From Demequina sp. NBRC 110051 (GTDB taxonomy: Bacteria; Actinomycetota; Actinomycetes; Actinomycetales; Demequinaceae), in NCBI RefSeq assembly GCF_002090055.1, contig NZ_BBRH01000008.1, forward strand, positions 171,810 through 235,809: 64,000 nt of DNA, given 5' to 3'. Below the pieces are notes generated by a model. That model saw only the letters and a program-made list of their open reading frames with translations. It was not told the origin of the DNA and made no database searches. Position 1 is the first letter of the stretch, and each line of letters begins with the position of its first letter. Positions 26,940-35,767 of the stretch are shown piece by piece. Both the position numbers and the translations under genes were made by a program.

Positions 26940-29171
26940 CTACCGCACGCCGAGCACGAAGGGGTAGACGGCCGATGCGCCTGCCTGGCGCAGCAGCCGC
27001 GCGGCCACAGTCAGCGTCCAGCCCGAGTCCGTGTAGTCGTCGACCAGCAGCACCGCGCGCCCGCCAAGAGAGGCGGCCGCCGCGTCCTCCAGCCCCAGCC
27101 GCCTCGCCACCACGGCCAGGCGCTGCGCCGAGTTGAGGTCATGGCGGCCCGGTTCCTCGAGCCCGCCGGTGGGCCCGACCCACCCGAGGAAAGGCATCTG
27201 CAGGTAGCGCGCGAGCCCGGGCGCGAGGTGGCGCATCAGCTCCGGCCGGGTCACCGACTTCACCCCGATCACCGCGTCGATGGTCCGCACCCGCGTGAGG
27301 CCCGCGCCCGTCCATAGCCCGTCCCAGTCATCGAGCACTCGGGTCGCGGCCCCGCGCAGCGGCACCGGCGTCTCACCATCGACCGGAGCCCCGGAGACGT
27401 CACGCGACTCGAACAGCTCCCGCAGCTGCACCGCCCACCCCAGCCCATCCAGGCGCGCCACCGCTCGCCCCGTCTCGGCTTGCTCACCGGCCGGGATGCG
27501 ACCTCGCAGGTCCAGCCCCATGCGGTCCACGCCCGTGGGCCACTGCTTGCGCGCGACGACCTCGACGCCCACACGGTCCATCTGGGTACGAGTGGCGGCC
27601 ACGGCATCGGCCGTTGGAACGGCGGGCAGCGACACCCCGCCGCACACGTCGCACCTGCCGCACTGCCAGCCGTCGACCAGCTCGGGATCGTCGAGCACCC
27701 GGCGCAGGAACGCCATGCGGCACGTCTGGAGCCGCTCGTACTCGAGCATCGTGTCCTGCTCGGCCGTCCGCGCCGCCGCGACGCGCGCGTAGCGCTCCGC
27801 GTCGTATGCCCACGGCTCGCCCGTCGCGACCCAGCCGCCCTGGACCCGGCGCACCGCGCCGTCCACATCGAGCACCTTGAGCATCGACTCGAGCCGGCCG
27901 CGGCGCAGGTCGACCGCGGTCTCCAGAGCAGGAACCGACGCGGGCCGGTCCGTCGACAACGCCCCGAGCGCCGCGCGCACCTGCTCCTCGGGCGGGAACG
28001 CCTGCGAGCCGAACCAATCCCAGATCGCGCGGTCCTCGGAACCCGGCAGCAACACGACCGTCGCCTGGTCCACGCCACGCCCCGCGCGTCCCACCTGTTG
28101 GTAGTAGGCGATGGGCGAGGACGGCGCGCCCAGGTGCACCACAAAGGCGAGGTCGGGCTTGTCGAAACCCATGCCCAGCGCGGATGTGGCGATGAGCGCC
28201 TTCACCCGATTGGCCTTGAGGTCCTCCTCGAGAGATTCGCGCTCCGTCGGGTCGGTCCGCCCCGTATAGGCCGCCACAGAAAGCCCCGCGGAGCGCAACT
28301 GTGACGCGACCTCCTCGGCCGCCGAGACGGTGAGGCAGTACACGATTCCCGAGCCGTCGATCTCCGAGAGAGCCCCCGCAAGCCATGCCACCCGCGCGGC
28401 CGGATCGGGCAGCGACACCACCGCGAGGTGCAGCGACTCGCGGTCCAGCTCGCCGCGTAGCACCAGCACCTCCTCGCGCAGCGCAGTCTCGTCGCCACCC
28501 GCCAACGCGCCCGCCACCGCAGAAGGCGCCCGGACGCCCAGCTGCTCCGCCACATCCGCCGTCACGCGCGCGTTCGCTGTCGCCGTGGTGGCGAGCACGG
28601 GGATGCCCTCGGGCAGGTCTGCCAACAGCGTCCGAATGCGCCGGTAGTCGGGCCGGAAATCGTGACCCCAGTCGGAGATGCAGTGTGCCTCGTCGATGAC
28701 CACCAGGCCCGCGTCGGCCGCGAGCCGCGGCAGCACCTCGTCGCGAAAGCCCGGGTTGTTGAGGCGCTCGGGCGAGCACAACAGCACGTCGATCTCGCCG
28801 CGGGCGATCGCCGCGTGCACGTCGTCCCACTCGGTGACGTTCGCGGAGTTCACCGTCGCCGCCCGCACCCCGGCGCGCGAGGCCGCCGCGATCTGATCGC
28901 GCATGAGCGCCAGCAGGGGAGAGACGATGACCGTGGGTCCCGCGCCCCGCGCGCGCAGCAGCATGGTCGCCACGAAGTACACCGCGGACTTTCCCCACCC
29001 CGTGCGCTGCACCACGAGCGCCCGCGCATGCCTCGACACCAGCGCCTCGATCGCGGTCCACTGGTCGTCGCGCAGCGCCACCTCGTCCCGGCCCACCAGG
29101 CGGCGTAGCGAGGCCTCGGCCTCCTCACGAAGGCTGAGGGTGGCCGATGCGACAGCGGGGTCCGTACTCAT
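26940..29171 (-). CDS. recQ: RecQ-family DNA helicase with C-terminal phosphoribosyltransferase-like domain
   Basis: A 743-residue protein. The superfamily 2 helicase core has VVQRTGWGKSAVYF (Walker A), VIDEAHCISDWGHDFRPDYRR (RecQ motif II and aromatic loop) and QQVGRAGRG. A RecQ-type zinc-binding cluster follows (CRMAFLRRVL...CGRCDVCGG). The C terminus, about the last 100 residues, contains VLLVDDYTDSGWTLTVAARLL, a PRPP-loop-like signature of phosphoribosyltransferases. ATG 29171 is preferred; the open frame extends 15 codons further. A CCACGGCATCGGCC motif lies just after the zinc cluster. It probably unwinds DNA in repair; the role of the added domain is unknown. Confidence 0.85.
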   Translation of the reverse strand: MSTDPAVASATLSLREEAEASLRRLVGRDEVALRDDQWTAIEALVSRHARALVVQRTGWGKSAVYFVATMLLRARGAGPTVIVSPLLALMRDQIAAASRAGVRAATVNSANVTEWDDVHAAIARGEIDVLLCSPERLNNPGFRDEVLPRLAADAGLVVIDEAHCISDWGHDFRPDYRRIRTLLADLPEGIPVLATTATANARVTADVAEQLGVRAPSAVAGALAGGDETALREEVLVLRGELDRESLHLAVVSLPDPAARVAWLAGALSEIDGSGIVYCLTVSAAEEVASQLRSAGLSVAAYTGRTDPTERESLEEDLKANRVKALIATSALGMGFDKPDLAFVVHLGAPSSPIAYYQQVGRAGRGVDQATVVLLPGSEDRAIWDWFGSQAFPPEEQVRAALGALSTDRPASVPALETAVDLRRGRLESMLKVLDVDGAVRRVQGGWVATGEPWAYDAERYARVAAARTAEQDTMLEYERLQTCRMAFLRRVLDDPELVDGWQCGRCDVCGGVSLPAVPTADAVAATRTQMDRVGVEVVARKQWPTGVDRMGLDLRGRIPAGEQAETGRAVARLDGLGWAVQLRELFESRDVSGAPVDGETPVPLRGAATRVLDDWDGLWTGAGLTRVRTIDAVIGVKSVTRPELMRHLAPGLARYLQMPFLGWVGPTGGLEEPGRHDLNSAQRLAVVARRLGLEDAAAASLGGRAVLLVDDYTDSGWTLTVAARLLRQAGASAVYPFVLGVR

Positions 29172-29250
29172 GCCCACCACGGTAGGGGGAGCCTGTGACA
29201 AGGCCGGCCACGGCATCGGCCGCCCGCACGGAAGGCGAGCGGGCGACTAC

Positions 29251-29266
29251 TAGACTTCCGGCCATG
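29251..29266 (+). promoter_or_regulatory. Leaderless promoter of hisC (TAGACT)
   Basis: TAGACT at 29251-29256, seven bases, then ATG 29264. The predicted transcription start is 29263. A GGCATCGGCC motif (29212-29221) lies about 30 bases upstream. Confidence 0.5.
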
Positions 29267-30358
29267 ACCCTGCCCCTGCGCCCCGACCTCGCGGGGCTCA
29301 CGCCGTACGGCGCCCCGCAGCTGTCCGTCGCCGCGCGCCTCAACGTCAATGAGAACCCGTATTCGCCGCCGCCCGTGGTCGTCGACGCGATCACGCAGGC
29401 CGTGCGCAAGGTCTCGGAGGGCCTCAACCGTTACCCGGACCGCGACTTCACGCTGCTGCGTCAGGACCTCGCGACGTACCTGGCCGCGGAGTCGTACGTC
29501 GACTTCGTCGAGGCACGCAACATCTGGGCCGCGAACGGCTCCAACGAGGTCATGCTGCACCTGCACCAGGCCTTCGGCGGGCCCGGCCGCACCATCATGA
29601 GCTTTGCGCCCACCTATTCGATGTACCCCGAGTACGCGCGCGACTCCCTCACGGAGTACGTCGCGGTGCCGCGTAACGAGGACTTCTCGATCGACATCGA
29701 GGGCGCCGTCGCGGCCATCCGGGAACAGCAGCCCAGCCTCGTCATCGTCGCGAGCCCCAACAACCCCACGGGCACCGCGCTCACGCTCGACGAGGTGCGC
29801 GCGCTGTACGCCGCGACCGAGGACGTCGAGGGCGGCTGCGTGCTGGTGATCGATGAGGCCTACGCGGAGTTCAGGCGCGCGGGCGTGCCGAGCGCCGCGA
29901 GCCTCATCCCCACGCACCCCAACCTCGCCGTGAGCCGCACCATGTCCAAGGCGTTTGCCTTGGCAGGCGGCCGCCTGGGCTACCTGGTCGCGCACGAGCC
30001 GCTGATCGACGCGCTGCGCGTGGTACGCCTGCCCTATCACCTGAGCGCCGTCACGCAGGCGGTCGCGCGCGCCGCGCTGGCCCACCACCGCGAGCTTCAG
30101 GCCCAGGTCGACGAGATCCGCGCGGAGCGCGACGACACCGTCGAGTGGCTGCGCGAGCAGGGCTACACGGTCGCGGACACGGACGCGAACTTCTGCCTGT
30201 TCGGGCCGTTCGAGGACCGTGAGAAGGTATTTGAAGGGCTGCTCGCGCGCGGAGTGTTGATCCGCGTGACGGGCCCCGAAGGATGGTTGCGGGTGTCGAT
30301 CGGCACCGCGACGGAGATGGCGCTGTTCCGCAGCGCGCTACTGGAGGTCACCGCATGA
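29264..30358 (+). CDS. hisC: histidinol-phosphate aminotransferase HisC
   Basis: PLP enzyme that transaminates imidazole acetol phosphate with glutamate. The 364-residue product has the fold-type I motifs [29 protein letters not shown] and the PLP lysine in [20 protein letters not shown] 29264 follows a leaderless promoter. It overlaps hisB by four bases (ATGA). Confidence 0.95.
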   Translation: MTLPLRPDLAGLTPYGAPQLSVAARLNVNENPYSPPPVVVDAITQAVRKVSEGLNRYPDRDFTLLRQDLATYLAAESYVDFVEARNIWAANGSNEVMLHLHQAFGGPGRTIMSFAPTYSMYPEYARDSLTEYVAVPRNEDFSIDIEGAVAAIREQQPSLVIVASPNNPTGTALTLDEVRALYAATEDVEGGCVLVIDEAYAEFRRAGVPSAASLIPTHPNLAVSRTMSKAFALAGGRLGYLVAHEPLIDALRVVRLPYHLSAVTQAVARAALAHHRELQAQVDEIRAERDDTVEWLREQGYTVADTDANFCLFGPFEDREKVFEGLLARGVLIRVTGPEGWLRVSIGTATEMALFRSALLEVTA

Positions 30359-30954
30359 GCCGTACCGGACGCATCGAGCGCGCCACGAGCGAGTCGCAGG
30401 TGCTCGTCGAACTCGACCTGGACGGCTCGGGTGAGACCGACATCGACACCGGCGTGCCGTTCTACGACCACATGCTCACTGCGCTGGGCAAGCACTCGCT
30501 GATGAACCTCACCGTCAAGGCGACGGGTGATGTGCACATCGACTCCCACCACAGCGTCGAGGACATCGCGATCTGCATCGGCGAGGCCCTCAAGATCGCG
30601 CTGGGTGACAAGGCTGGTATTTCCCGCTTTGGCGACGCCCTGGTGCCGCTCGACGAGGCCCTCGCGCAGTGCGTGGTCGACGTCTCCGGCCGGCCCTACT
30701 TTGTCCACGTGGGCGAGCCCGTGGGGCAGGCCACGCACCTCATCGGCGGCAACTTCGCGGGCTCGCTCACTGGCCACGCCCTCGAGTCGATCGCGCACCA
30801 CGCGGGCATTTGCGTCCACATGCGCGTGCTCGCCGGGCGCGACCCTCACCACATCGTCGAGGCCCAGTTCAAGGCCCTCGCCCGCGCGCTGCGCTTCGCG
30901 GTGACGGCCGATGCCAGGGTCAAGGGCATCCCGTCCACCAAGGGGGCGCTGTGA
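30355..30954 (+). CDS. hisB: imidazoleglycerol-phosphate dehydratase HisB
   Basis: Mn-dependent dehydratase of the histidine pathway, 199 residues, single-domain type without the N-terminal phosphatase of enteric HisB. Motifs are [20 protein letters not shown] and [30 protein letters not shown], which supply the histidine and carboxylate metal ligands. Start and stop overlap hisC and the following gene by four bases each, indicating tight coupling. Confidence 0.96.
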   Translation: MSRTGRIERATSESQVLVELDLDGSGETDIDTGVPFYDHMLTALGKHSLMNLTVKATGDVHIDSHHSVEDIAICIGEALKIALGDKAGISRFGDALVPLDEALAQCVVDVSGRPYFVHVGEPVGQATHLIGGNFAGSLTGHALESIAHHAGICVHMRVLAGRDPHHIVEAQFKALARALRFAVTADARVKGIPSTKGAL

Positions 30955-31562
30955 CGCAGGACAACCACGGCGACGACGACCTCACCGGCATCGAGATCCC
31001 GGACGACCTGTCGAGCCTCGACAGCGTCGCGCCGCAGGGCGAGACCGGCCGCCACGTCGAAGAGGACACGGTGGCGATCTTCACCCCCATCCAGAACGGT
31101 CGGGTGCTGGCGGCGGTGTGCGCGCTCAACGGCGTGCAGGGCCGCTGCATCGAGACCTCTGCGGGCGCATTCGCGGTGCTTGACGACACCTCGCGGGGCG
31201 CGACGGATGCCGCCGGCCAGGTGGTGAGCGCGTTCGTGAAGCAGCAGCCCATCCTCGCGATGGAGCGTCGCGCGGGCCAGATCACCATTCACCGCTGGAT
31301 GGCGGGCGTGAAGGGTGACAAGCTGCCCCCTGGCCTCGCGCTCGACGAGGCACCCGGTGTCATCACGACCCTGATGAGCGGCGTCCAGACCATGGATGAG
31401 CTCGCCATGACGCACCCCGGCAAGGTGTTCGACGCCCGCATGAGCAAGTTCCAGGCCTTCCGCGAACTGCGCGCCGCGTCCAAGGACGCCAAGAAGGCGT
31501 ACAAGGCTCAGCAGGAGAACAAGAAGAACTCCGACCCCAACCCTGACGGCTCGGGGGAGTAG
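30951..31562 (+). CDS. Conserved-type hypothetical protein coupled to hisB
   Basis: A 203-residue soluble protein I cannot assign. It has an acidic N terminus ([18 protein letters not shown]), then a mixed alpha/beta central part ([33 protein letters not shown], about 40-75). A helical C-terminal half ends in a Lys/Asn-rich tail. GTG at 30951 overlaps the hisB stop (GTGA), so it is translated with the histidine genes; a link to histidine synthesis is not shown. No signal peptide or membrane segment. Confidence 0.75.
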   Translation: MTQDNHGDDDLTGIEIPDDLSSLDSVAPQGETGRHVEEDTVAIFTPIQNGRVLAAVCALNGVQGRCIETSAGAFAVLDDTSRGATDAAGQVVSAFVKQQPILAMERRAGQITIHRWMAGVKGDKLPPGLALDEAPGVITTLMSGVQTMDELAMTHPGKVFDARMSKFQAFRELRAASKDAKKAYKAQQENKKNSDPNPDGSGE

Positions 31563-31624
31563 GGGCGGCCGATGCCGTGGCTGGGTTGGCCGCGGCGCTC
31601 ACCGCTCGGAGGGCGTACGCCCCG

Positions 31625-32341
31625 CTAGCGCACCCTGCTGTCGCGTAGGCGGGCTTCGGCGTCGCGCACCTTGGTCTCGGACTCGGCGATTCCCTTGTCG
31701 TAGCGCACCTGGGCGTCGTTGAGGCGTACCGTGGCCTGCTCGTTGGCGGTGGCCACGGCCTGTTCGGCCTCGCGCGTGGCCTCGTCGCGCTGGCGCGTGA
31801 CTTCCTCGACGTGCTCGCCCGCGCTCGTGATGCGTGCCGCGAGCCCTCGCACGGCCGACTCCTGGTCGGGCTTGAAGTCGATGGTCTCGCGGTGCTCGCC
31901 GTCCTCGATGGTGAGCGTCATGCGCCGGTTGTCGTCGTCGCCCTCGGAGACGGGCGCGGCGCCGGTCGCCTCGGCGGTGGCGCTCAGTTCCGGCGTCACG
32001 GCGCGCGTCCCGCCAGGCGTGGTGAGCTCGAGCGAGGTGAGCGTCACGGTGCCAGCCGGTCCCTTGACCTGGTCGAGGCGGTCCGAGCCGATGGCGAGCG
32101 CACCGTCCAGTCGCGACTTCGCGTCCTTGACGGCGCGGCCGGTGTCCTTTTCCACGGCCTTGAAGTCGCTCTTGAGCTCGGAGACGCGCTTCTTGTGTGC
32201 CTGCTGGGCGTAGTGGAGGTCGCGTTGTTCGGGGCTCATCGCGTTGACCTTGCGCCGGCGACTGAGCCGCAACGCGATGATGATGAGGAGTAGAGCCACC
32301 GCGACGGCGGCGACGATGATGAGGATCTGCGTCGTGTTCAT
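31625..32341 (-). CDS. Single-pass membrane protein with coiled coil
   Basis: A 238-residue hypothetical protein. The N-terminal membrane segment is ILIIVAAVAVALLLIIIALRL (residues 6-26), then a basic stretch SRRRK. Two heptad-rich helical regions (about 40-95 and 170-238, the latter full of Glu/Ala/Arg) flank a beta-like middle. It resembles phage-shock or stalk-like proteins only in layout. A 12-bp palindrome GGGCGTACGCCC (31611-31622) sits just beyond the stop and may help termination. A strong AGGAGGT site precedes the ATG. Confidence 0.72.
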   Translation of the reverse strand: MNTTQILIIVAAVAVALLLIIIALRLSRRRKVNAMSPEQRDLHYAQQAHKKRVSELKSDFKAVEKDTGRAVKDAKSRLDGALAIGSDRLDQVKGPAGTVTLTSLELTTPGGTRAVTPELSATAEATGAAPVSEGDDDNRRMTLTIEDGEHRETIDFKPDQESAVRGLAARITSAGEHVEEVTRQRDEATREAEQAVATANEQATVRLNDAQVRYDKGIAESETKVRDAEARLRDSRVR

Positions 32342-32393
32342 GGGTGTACCTCCTGGTAGGGCAACGGCGTTGGGGCCGCGTTCATGCCCTCGC

Positions 32394-32408
32394 TAGGCTT
32401 GTGGGGTG
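32394..32408 (+). promoter_or_regulatory. Leaderless promoter of hisH (TAGGCT)
   Basis: TAGGCT at 32394-32399, six bases, then GTG 32406; the predicted transcription start is the first base of the start codon. Confidence 0.55.
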
Positions 32409-33062
32409 AATACCCCCGTCGTAACCGTCCTTGACTATGGCTTCGGCAACGTCCGCTCGGCGGTGCGCGCGCTCGAGCACGTGGGCGCTCGCGTCGCGCT
32501 GACTGCCGATCGTGAGATCGCCGAGAACGCCGACGGCCTGGTGGTACCGGGTGTCGGAGCGTTCGAGGCCGTCATGGGTGGACTGCGTTCCGTCCGTGGC
32601 GACCAGATCGTGGGCCGGCGCCTCTCGGGCGGACGCCCGGTGCTGGGCATCTGCGTGGGGCTTCAGGTGATGTTTGAGCGCGGCGTGGAGCACGGTGTCG
32701 AGGCCGAGGGGCTCGATCAGTGGCCCGGCACGGTCGAATTGCTTCAGGCCCCCGTGGTGCCCAACATGGGCTGGGCCCCGGTCGAGGTGCCGGAGGGCTC
32801 CACGCTGTTCGATGGCGTCGAGGACGAGCGCTTCTACTTTGTGCACTCGTACGGCGTGCGCGAGTTCCCGTTGGGAACCTCGGAGGACACGGGCCGCTTT
32901 GCCGCGCCGCTCGTCACGTGGTCGGAGGCAGGCCCGGAAGGGCAATCGGATCGGTTCGTGGCGGCGGTCGAGAACGGTCCGCTGACGGCGACGCAGTTCC
33001 ACCCCGAGAAGTCCGGCGAGGCGGGCCTGCACCTGCTGAAGAACTGGGTGGAGTCGCTCTAG
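32406..33062 (+). CDS. hisH: imidazole glycerol phosphate synthase glutaminase subunit HisH
   Basis: Class I glutamine amidotransferase that supplies ammonia to HisF. The 218-residue product begins [15 protein letters not shown]. The triad is Cys in [10 protein letters not shown], His and Glu in [12 protein letters not shown]. Oxyanion sequence [14 protein letters not shown] is present. hisF is not in the window. Confidence 0.95.
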   Translation: MNTPVVTVLDYGFGNVRSAVRALEHVGARVALTADREIAENADGLVVPGVGAFEAVMGGLRSVRGDQIVGRRLSGGRPVLGICVGLQVMFERGVEHGVEAEGLDQWPGTVELLQAPVVPNMGWAPVEVPEGSTLFDGVEDERFYFVHSYGVREFPLGTSEDTGRFAAPLVTWSEAGPEGQSDRFVAAVENGPLTATQFHPEKSGEAGLHLLKNWVESL

Positions 33063-33094
33063 CGCTGGCCGCCTCTCGCCGCCACACTGAGGTG

Positions 33095-33556
33095 GTGAGG
33101 ACGGTCTCGATAGGTGGCGTTGCGGCGGCGGTGCTCGTGCTCGCCAATTGTGCGGGCCCGGCGGATTCCGCGCCGGGCGCCGAAGAGACGGGGGTCGGCG
33201 GCGAGGCCGCGTGCGCCGCGCCGATGGCTCTCTTCGCGCCGCTCGAGGTGGCTCCCGGGGACACCGTCACCGTGACGCTTGAGGGCATGTCGGACGACTG
33301 TTACGACACCGGAGAGCACGGCGCCGGACCGCCCGGGGAACCCGAGCCGATCGCCGACGTGATGGTCGCCACCCTCGTCGGCGTCGACGACGGCGCCGAG
33401 CTCGCATCGGTGGATGTCTCGCTGGGTGAGGGGAACACCGGACACGCGGATCTGGTGATCCCCGAGGGTGCGCCGGCGGGCGCCTACACGGCCATCGTCA
33501 CCCCGGAGCCTGCGGTGTTGGATGTTCCCTCCATCCTGACGGTCACCGCCGACTGA
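33095..33556 (+). CDS. Small predicted lipoprotein
   Basis: A 153-residue hypothetical exported protein: start MRTVSIGGVAAAVLVLANC, where the Cys fits a lipobox, then an acidic beta-rich domain (APGDTVTVTLEGM, GHADLVIPEGAPAGAYTAIV) of Ig-like look. Two more Cys residues might pair. It starts 32 bases after hisH, at GTG 33095 (GTG 33092 is an alternative). Function not recognised. Confidence 0.65.
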   Translation: MRTVSIGGVAAAVLVLANCAGPADSAPGAEETGVGGEAACAAPMALFAPLEVAPGDTVTVTLEGMSDDCYDTGEHGAGPPGEPEPIADVMVATLVGVDDGAELASVDVSLGEGNTGHADLVIPEGAPAGAYTAIVTPEPAVLDVPSILTVTAD

Positions 33557-33587
33557 GGAGGGGTCGTCTCGCTGCGGGAAGGCCGGG

Positions 33588-34274
33588 CTACCGCGAGTTC
33601 GAGTCGTTGCAGCAGTCGTCCTCGCACGCGGACTCGCTCCCGTGGAGCAGAGCGCCGGAGGTCGTCGCGCATCCGTCCCCGCGCCACGCCTCGAGCCCCT
33701 CGCGCACGGCGAAGCCGGCGATGACCAGCGCGGCGACGGGGTCGGCCCACCACCAACCCAGGGTGGCGTTGAGGACGAGCCCCACCAGGAGTGCCGCCGA
33801 AAGGTAACTACACAGCACCAGCTGCCGAGAGTCGGCGATGGCCGTGGGGGAGCCGAGTTCGCGGCCCGTGCGCCGCTCGAACCACGCGACACCGGGCATG
33901 ATCGCGAGGGAGGCCGCCGCGAGGCCGATACCGACAGGTGAGACGCCCGCGGCTTCGTCGCCGAGGAGCGCGCCGCCGGCGTCGAAGGTCACGACGAGGG
34001 CGAGGGCGAAGAATGCCCCCGCGATGAGGCGCAGGGTGAGGCGCTCTCGGGTTCTCGGATCGGGTGCGCTGAACTGCCACGCCACGAAGGCGGCCGATGC
34101 GACCTCGACCACCGAATCCAACCCAAACCCCAGGAGCGCGCTCGAGGACGCCGCCGCACCCGCGGCCAGCGCGATGGCCGCCTCTGCGATGTTGTAGACG
34201 ATGGTGCCCGCGACGATGAGGCGAATGCGCCGGCGCAGCACCGTGGCACGGTCGGGCAGGACGGTGGCGGTCAT
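33588..34274 (-). CDS. Cation-diffusion-facilitator-like exporter with Cys-rich tail
   Basis: A 228-residue integral membrane protein with five or six hydrophobic segments. Acidic residues in GFGLDSVVEV and TAIADSRQLVLCSYL lie where CDF exporters bind metal in TM2 and TM5. The C terminus carries a Cys/Asp-rich tail (GCATTSG..., CEDDCC). It is shorter than usual CDF proteins, with no full cytoplasmic domain. Its start overlaps the stop of the ArsR gene by one base, so a metal-induced operon is likely; the metal (Cd, Pb or Zn) is not determined. Confidence 0.78.
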   Translation of the reverse strand: MTATVLPDRATVLRRRIRLIVAGTIVYNIAEAAIALAAGAAASSSALLGFGLDSVVEVASAAFVAWQFSAPDPRTRERLTLRLIAGAFFALALVVTFDAGGALLGDEAAGVSPVGIGLAAASLAIMPGVAWFERRTGRELGSPTAIADSRQLVLCSYLSAALLVGLVLNATLGWWWADPVAALVIAGFAVREGLEAWRGDGCATTSGALLHGSESACEDDCCNDSNSR

Positions 34275-34681
34275 CAGCAGGTACATCCTTCCGAGTCGCA
34301 GCAGCCGGGGTTCAGCGTGACCGTGAGGGCGAGCATCGCGTCAAGGGCTTCGGCGAGCGCGGGGTGGGCGAGCGAATAGTGCATGTGGCGACCCCGCCGC
34401 TCGGCCACCACGAGCCCACATCCACGCAAGTGGGAGAGGTGGTTGGACATCGACTGACGGCTCACGCCGAGCTCGGATGCGAGGTCCGCAGGGCAGTGGC
34501 TGCCGTGCCGCAGCGCCAGCACGATCGCGGCGCGGGTCGCGTCCGACAAGGCGTGGCCGATGTGGGCGACCGCGGCCGTGTGCTCGGGTCGCGCGCAGCG
34601 GATGTGGTCACGCGGCTCCGTCGCGATGGTGGTGGCTGCGATGGTGGTCGCGGCGGCAACGGACGGGGTGGAGGACGTCAT
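34274..34681 (-). CDS. ArsR/SmtB-family metal-responsive repressor (CmtR-like)
   Basis: A 135-residue winged-helix repressor. The recognition region ELGVSRQSMSNHLSHLRGCGLVVAERRGRHMHYSL closely resembles mycobacterial CmtR, a Cd/Pb sensor. CmtR uses two Cys residues in LSCLRGC; here the first is His (LSHLRGC). A Cys-rich C terminus GCCDSEGCTC could supply further ligands. It presumably controls itself and the downstream exporter. ATG 34681 lies just after a promoter with an overlapping dyad. Confidence 0.85.
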   Translation of the reverse strand: MTSSTPSVAAATTIAATTIATEPRDHIRCARPEHTAAVAHIGHALSDATRAAIVLALRHGSHCPADLASELGVSRQSMSNHLSHLRGCGLVVAERRGRHMHYSLAHPALAEALDAMLALTVTLNPGCCDSEGCTC

Positions 34682-34691
34682 GCCATCGACG

Positions 34692-34711
34692 TTAATACAT
34701 CGATCGCTGTA
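34692..34711 (-). promoter_or_regulatory. Promoter/operator of the arsR-exporter operon
   Basis: On the minus strand TATTAA (34697-34692) is a -10 whose start would leave only a few untranslated bases before ATG 34681. A 16-base dyad TACATCGATCGCTGTA (34696-34711, one mismatched pair) abuts this -10, a suitable place for ArsR binding. Confidence 0.5.
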
Positions 34712-34839
34712 CGGTCGAGGGGTGGGCCGGACCCGGTGAGCCACACGCCCCCGCGCCCCGGTAGCCTGGACCCGGCGCGCCTGACGCGACCACAGCATCG
34801 GCCGTCCCCGCCGGTATGACACGACGTGAAAGCGAGACC

Positions 34840-35577
34840 ATGACCGACTCCCCGCGCCTCGAGCTCCTCCCCGCCGTCGACGTTGCCGACGGCCAGGCCG
34901 TCCGCCTCACGCAGGGCGAGGCCGGCTCGGAGACCAGCTACGGCTCGCCGCTCAAGGCGGTGCAGGACTGGGTTGACGGCGGCGCGGAGTGGATCCACCT
35001 GGTGGATCTAGACGCGGCCTTCGGGCGCGGCTCGAACGCGGACCTGCTGGCCGAGGTTGTCAGGAGCGTCGACATCAAGGTCGAGATGAGCGGCGGCATC
35101 CGTGACGACGAGTCGCTCGAGGCGGCACTCGCGACTGGCTGCCACCGCGTCAACATCGGCACCGCTGCCCTCGAGAACCCCGAGTGGACGCGTGCGGCGA
35201 TCGCCAAGCACGGCGACCGCGTGGCCGTGGGCCTCGACGTGCGTGGCACGACCTTGTCTGGCCGCGGCTGGACGCGCGACGGCGGCGACCTGTGGGACGT
35301 GCTCGCACGCCTGGACGCCGAGGGCTGCGCGCGCTACGTCGTCACCGACGTGAAGAAGGACGGCATGCTCTCGGGCCCCAACCTCGAACTCCTGGGCCAG
35401 GTCGCGGACGCGACGAACGCGCCCGTGGTCGCCTCCGGCGGCATCTCGAGCCTCGACGACATCGCGGCGATCCGCACGCTCGTGGGCAAGGGTGTCGAGG
35501 GCGCGATCGTGGGCAAGGCGCTCTACAACGGCAACTTCACGCTGCCGCAGGCCCTCGACGTCGCAGGTCGCCCGTAG
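34840..35577 (+). CDS. hisA: HisA/PriA phosphoribosyl isomerase
   Basis: TIM-barrel isomerase of ProFAR in histidine synthesis; in many actinobacteria the same enzyme (PriA) also serves tryptophan synthesis. The 245-residue product shows [15 protein letters not shown] (catalytic Asp), [40 protein letters not shown] and the phosphate-binding [12 protein letters not shown] 34840 has a purine-rich AAAGCGAG upstream. Whether it is bifunctional cannot be judged from sequence alone; no trpF is present in the window. Confidence 0.93.
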   Translation: MTDSPRLELLPAVDVADGQAVRLTQGEAGSETSYGSPLKAVQDWVDGGAEWIHLVDLDAAFGRGSNADLLAEVVRSVDIKVEMSGGIRDDESLEAALATGCHRVNIGTAALENPEWTRAAIAKHGDRVAVGLDVRGTTLSGRGWTRDGGDLWDVLARLDAEGCARYVVTDVKKDGMLSGPNLELLGQVADATNAPVVASGGISSLDDIAAIRTLVGKGVEGAIVGKALYNGNFTLPQALDVAGRP

Positions 35578-35611
35578 GTACTCGAGGAAGGGTGTGCCCG
35601 CTGTCCGCAGG

Positions 35612-35692
35612 CCCGCCCGACACTCCGCAGATCGACGGGCGCAAGCGCTGATATTTGCACCCCCGCCCGACACTCCGCAGATTGACGTGCGC
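35612..35692 (+). repeat. Two 31-bp direct repeats, 50-bp period
   Basis: Copies at 35612-35642 and 35662-35692 both read CCCGCCCGACACTCCGCAG, then AT, C or T, GACG, G or T, GCGC; they differ at two positions. They fill most of the 187-base gap between hisA and sseB. On the minus strand the core ATCTGCGGAG matches the extragenic repeat at 24436. Two copies with a 19-base spacer do not make a CRISPR. Confidence 0.7.
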
Positions 35693-35751
35693 GAGTGCAG
35701 GTGGGCGCGCGTGTAGGCGCGCCACGCGTGAGTCGCGTCACCGCCACCCCG

Positions 35752-35767
35752 TAGCATCGGTGCCATG
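35752..35767 (+). promoter_or_regulatory. Leaderless promoter of sseB (TAGCAT)
   Basis: TAGCAT at 35752-35757, seven bases, then ATG 35765; the predicted start is 35764. Confidence 0.45.

Noticed and set aside
31611..31622. 12-bp palindrome GGGCGTACGCCC as an operator
   Set aside because: It lies between two convergent 3' ends, where termination is more likely than regulation.
35612..35692. Two direct repeats as a CRISPR array
   Set aside because: Only two copies, a 19-base spacer and no cas genes nearby.
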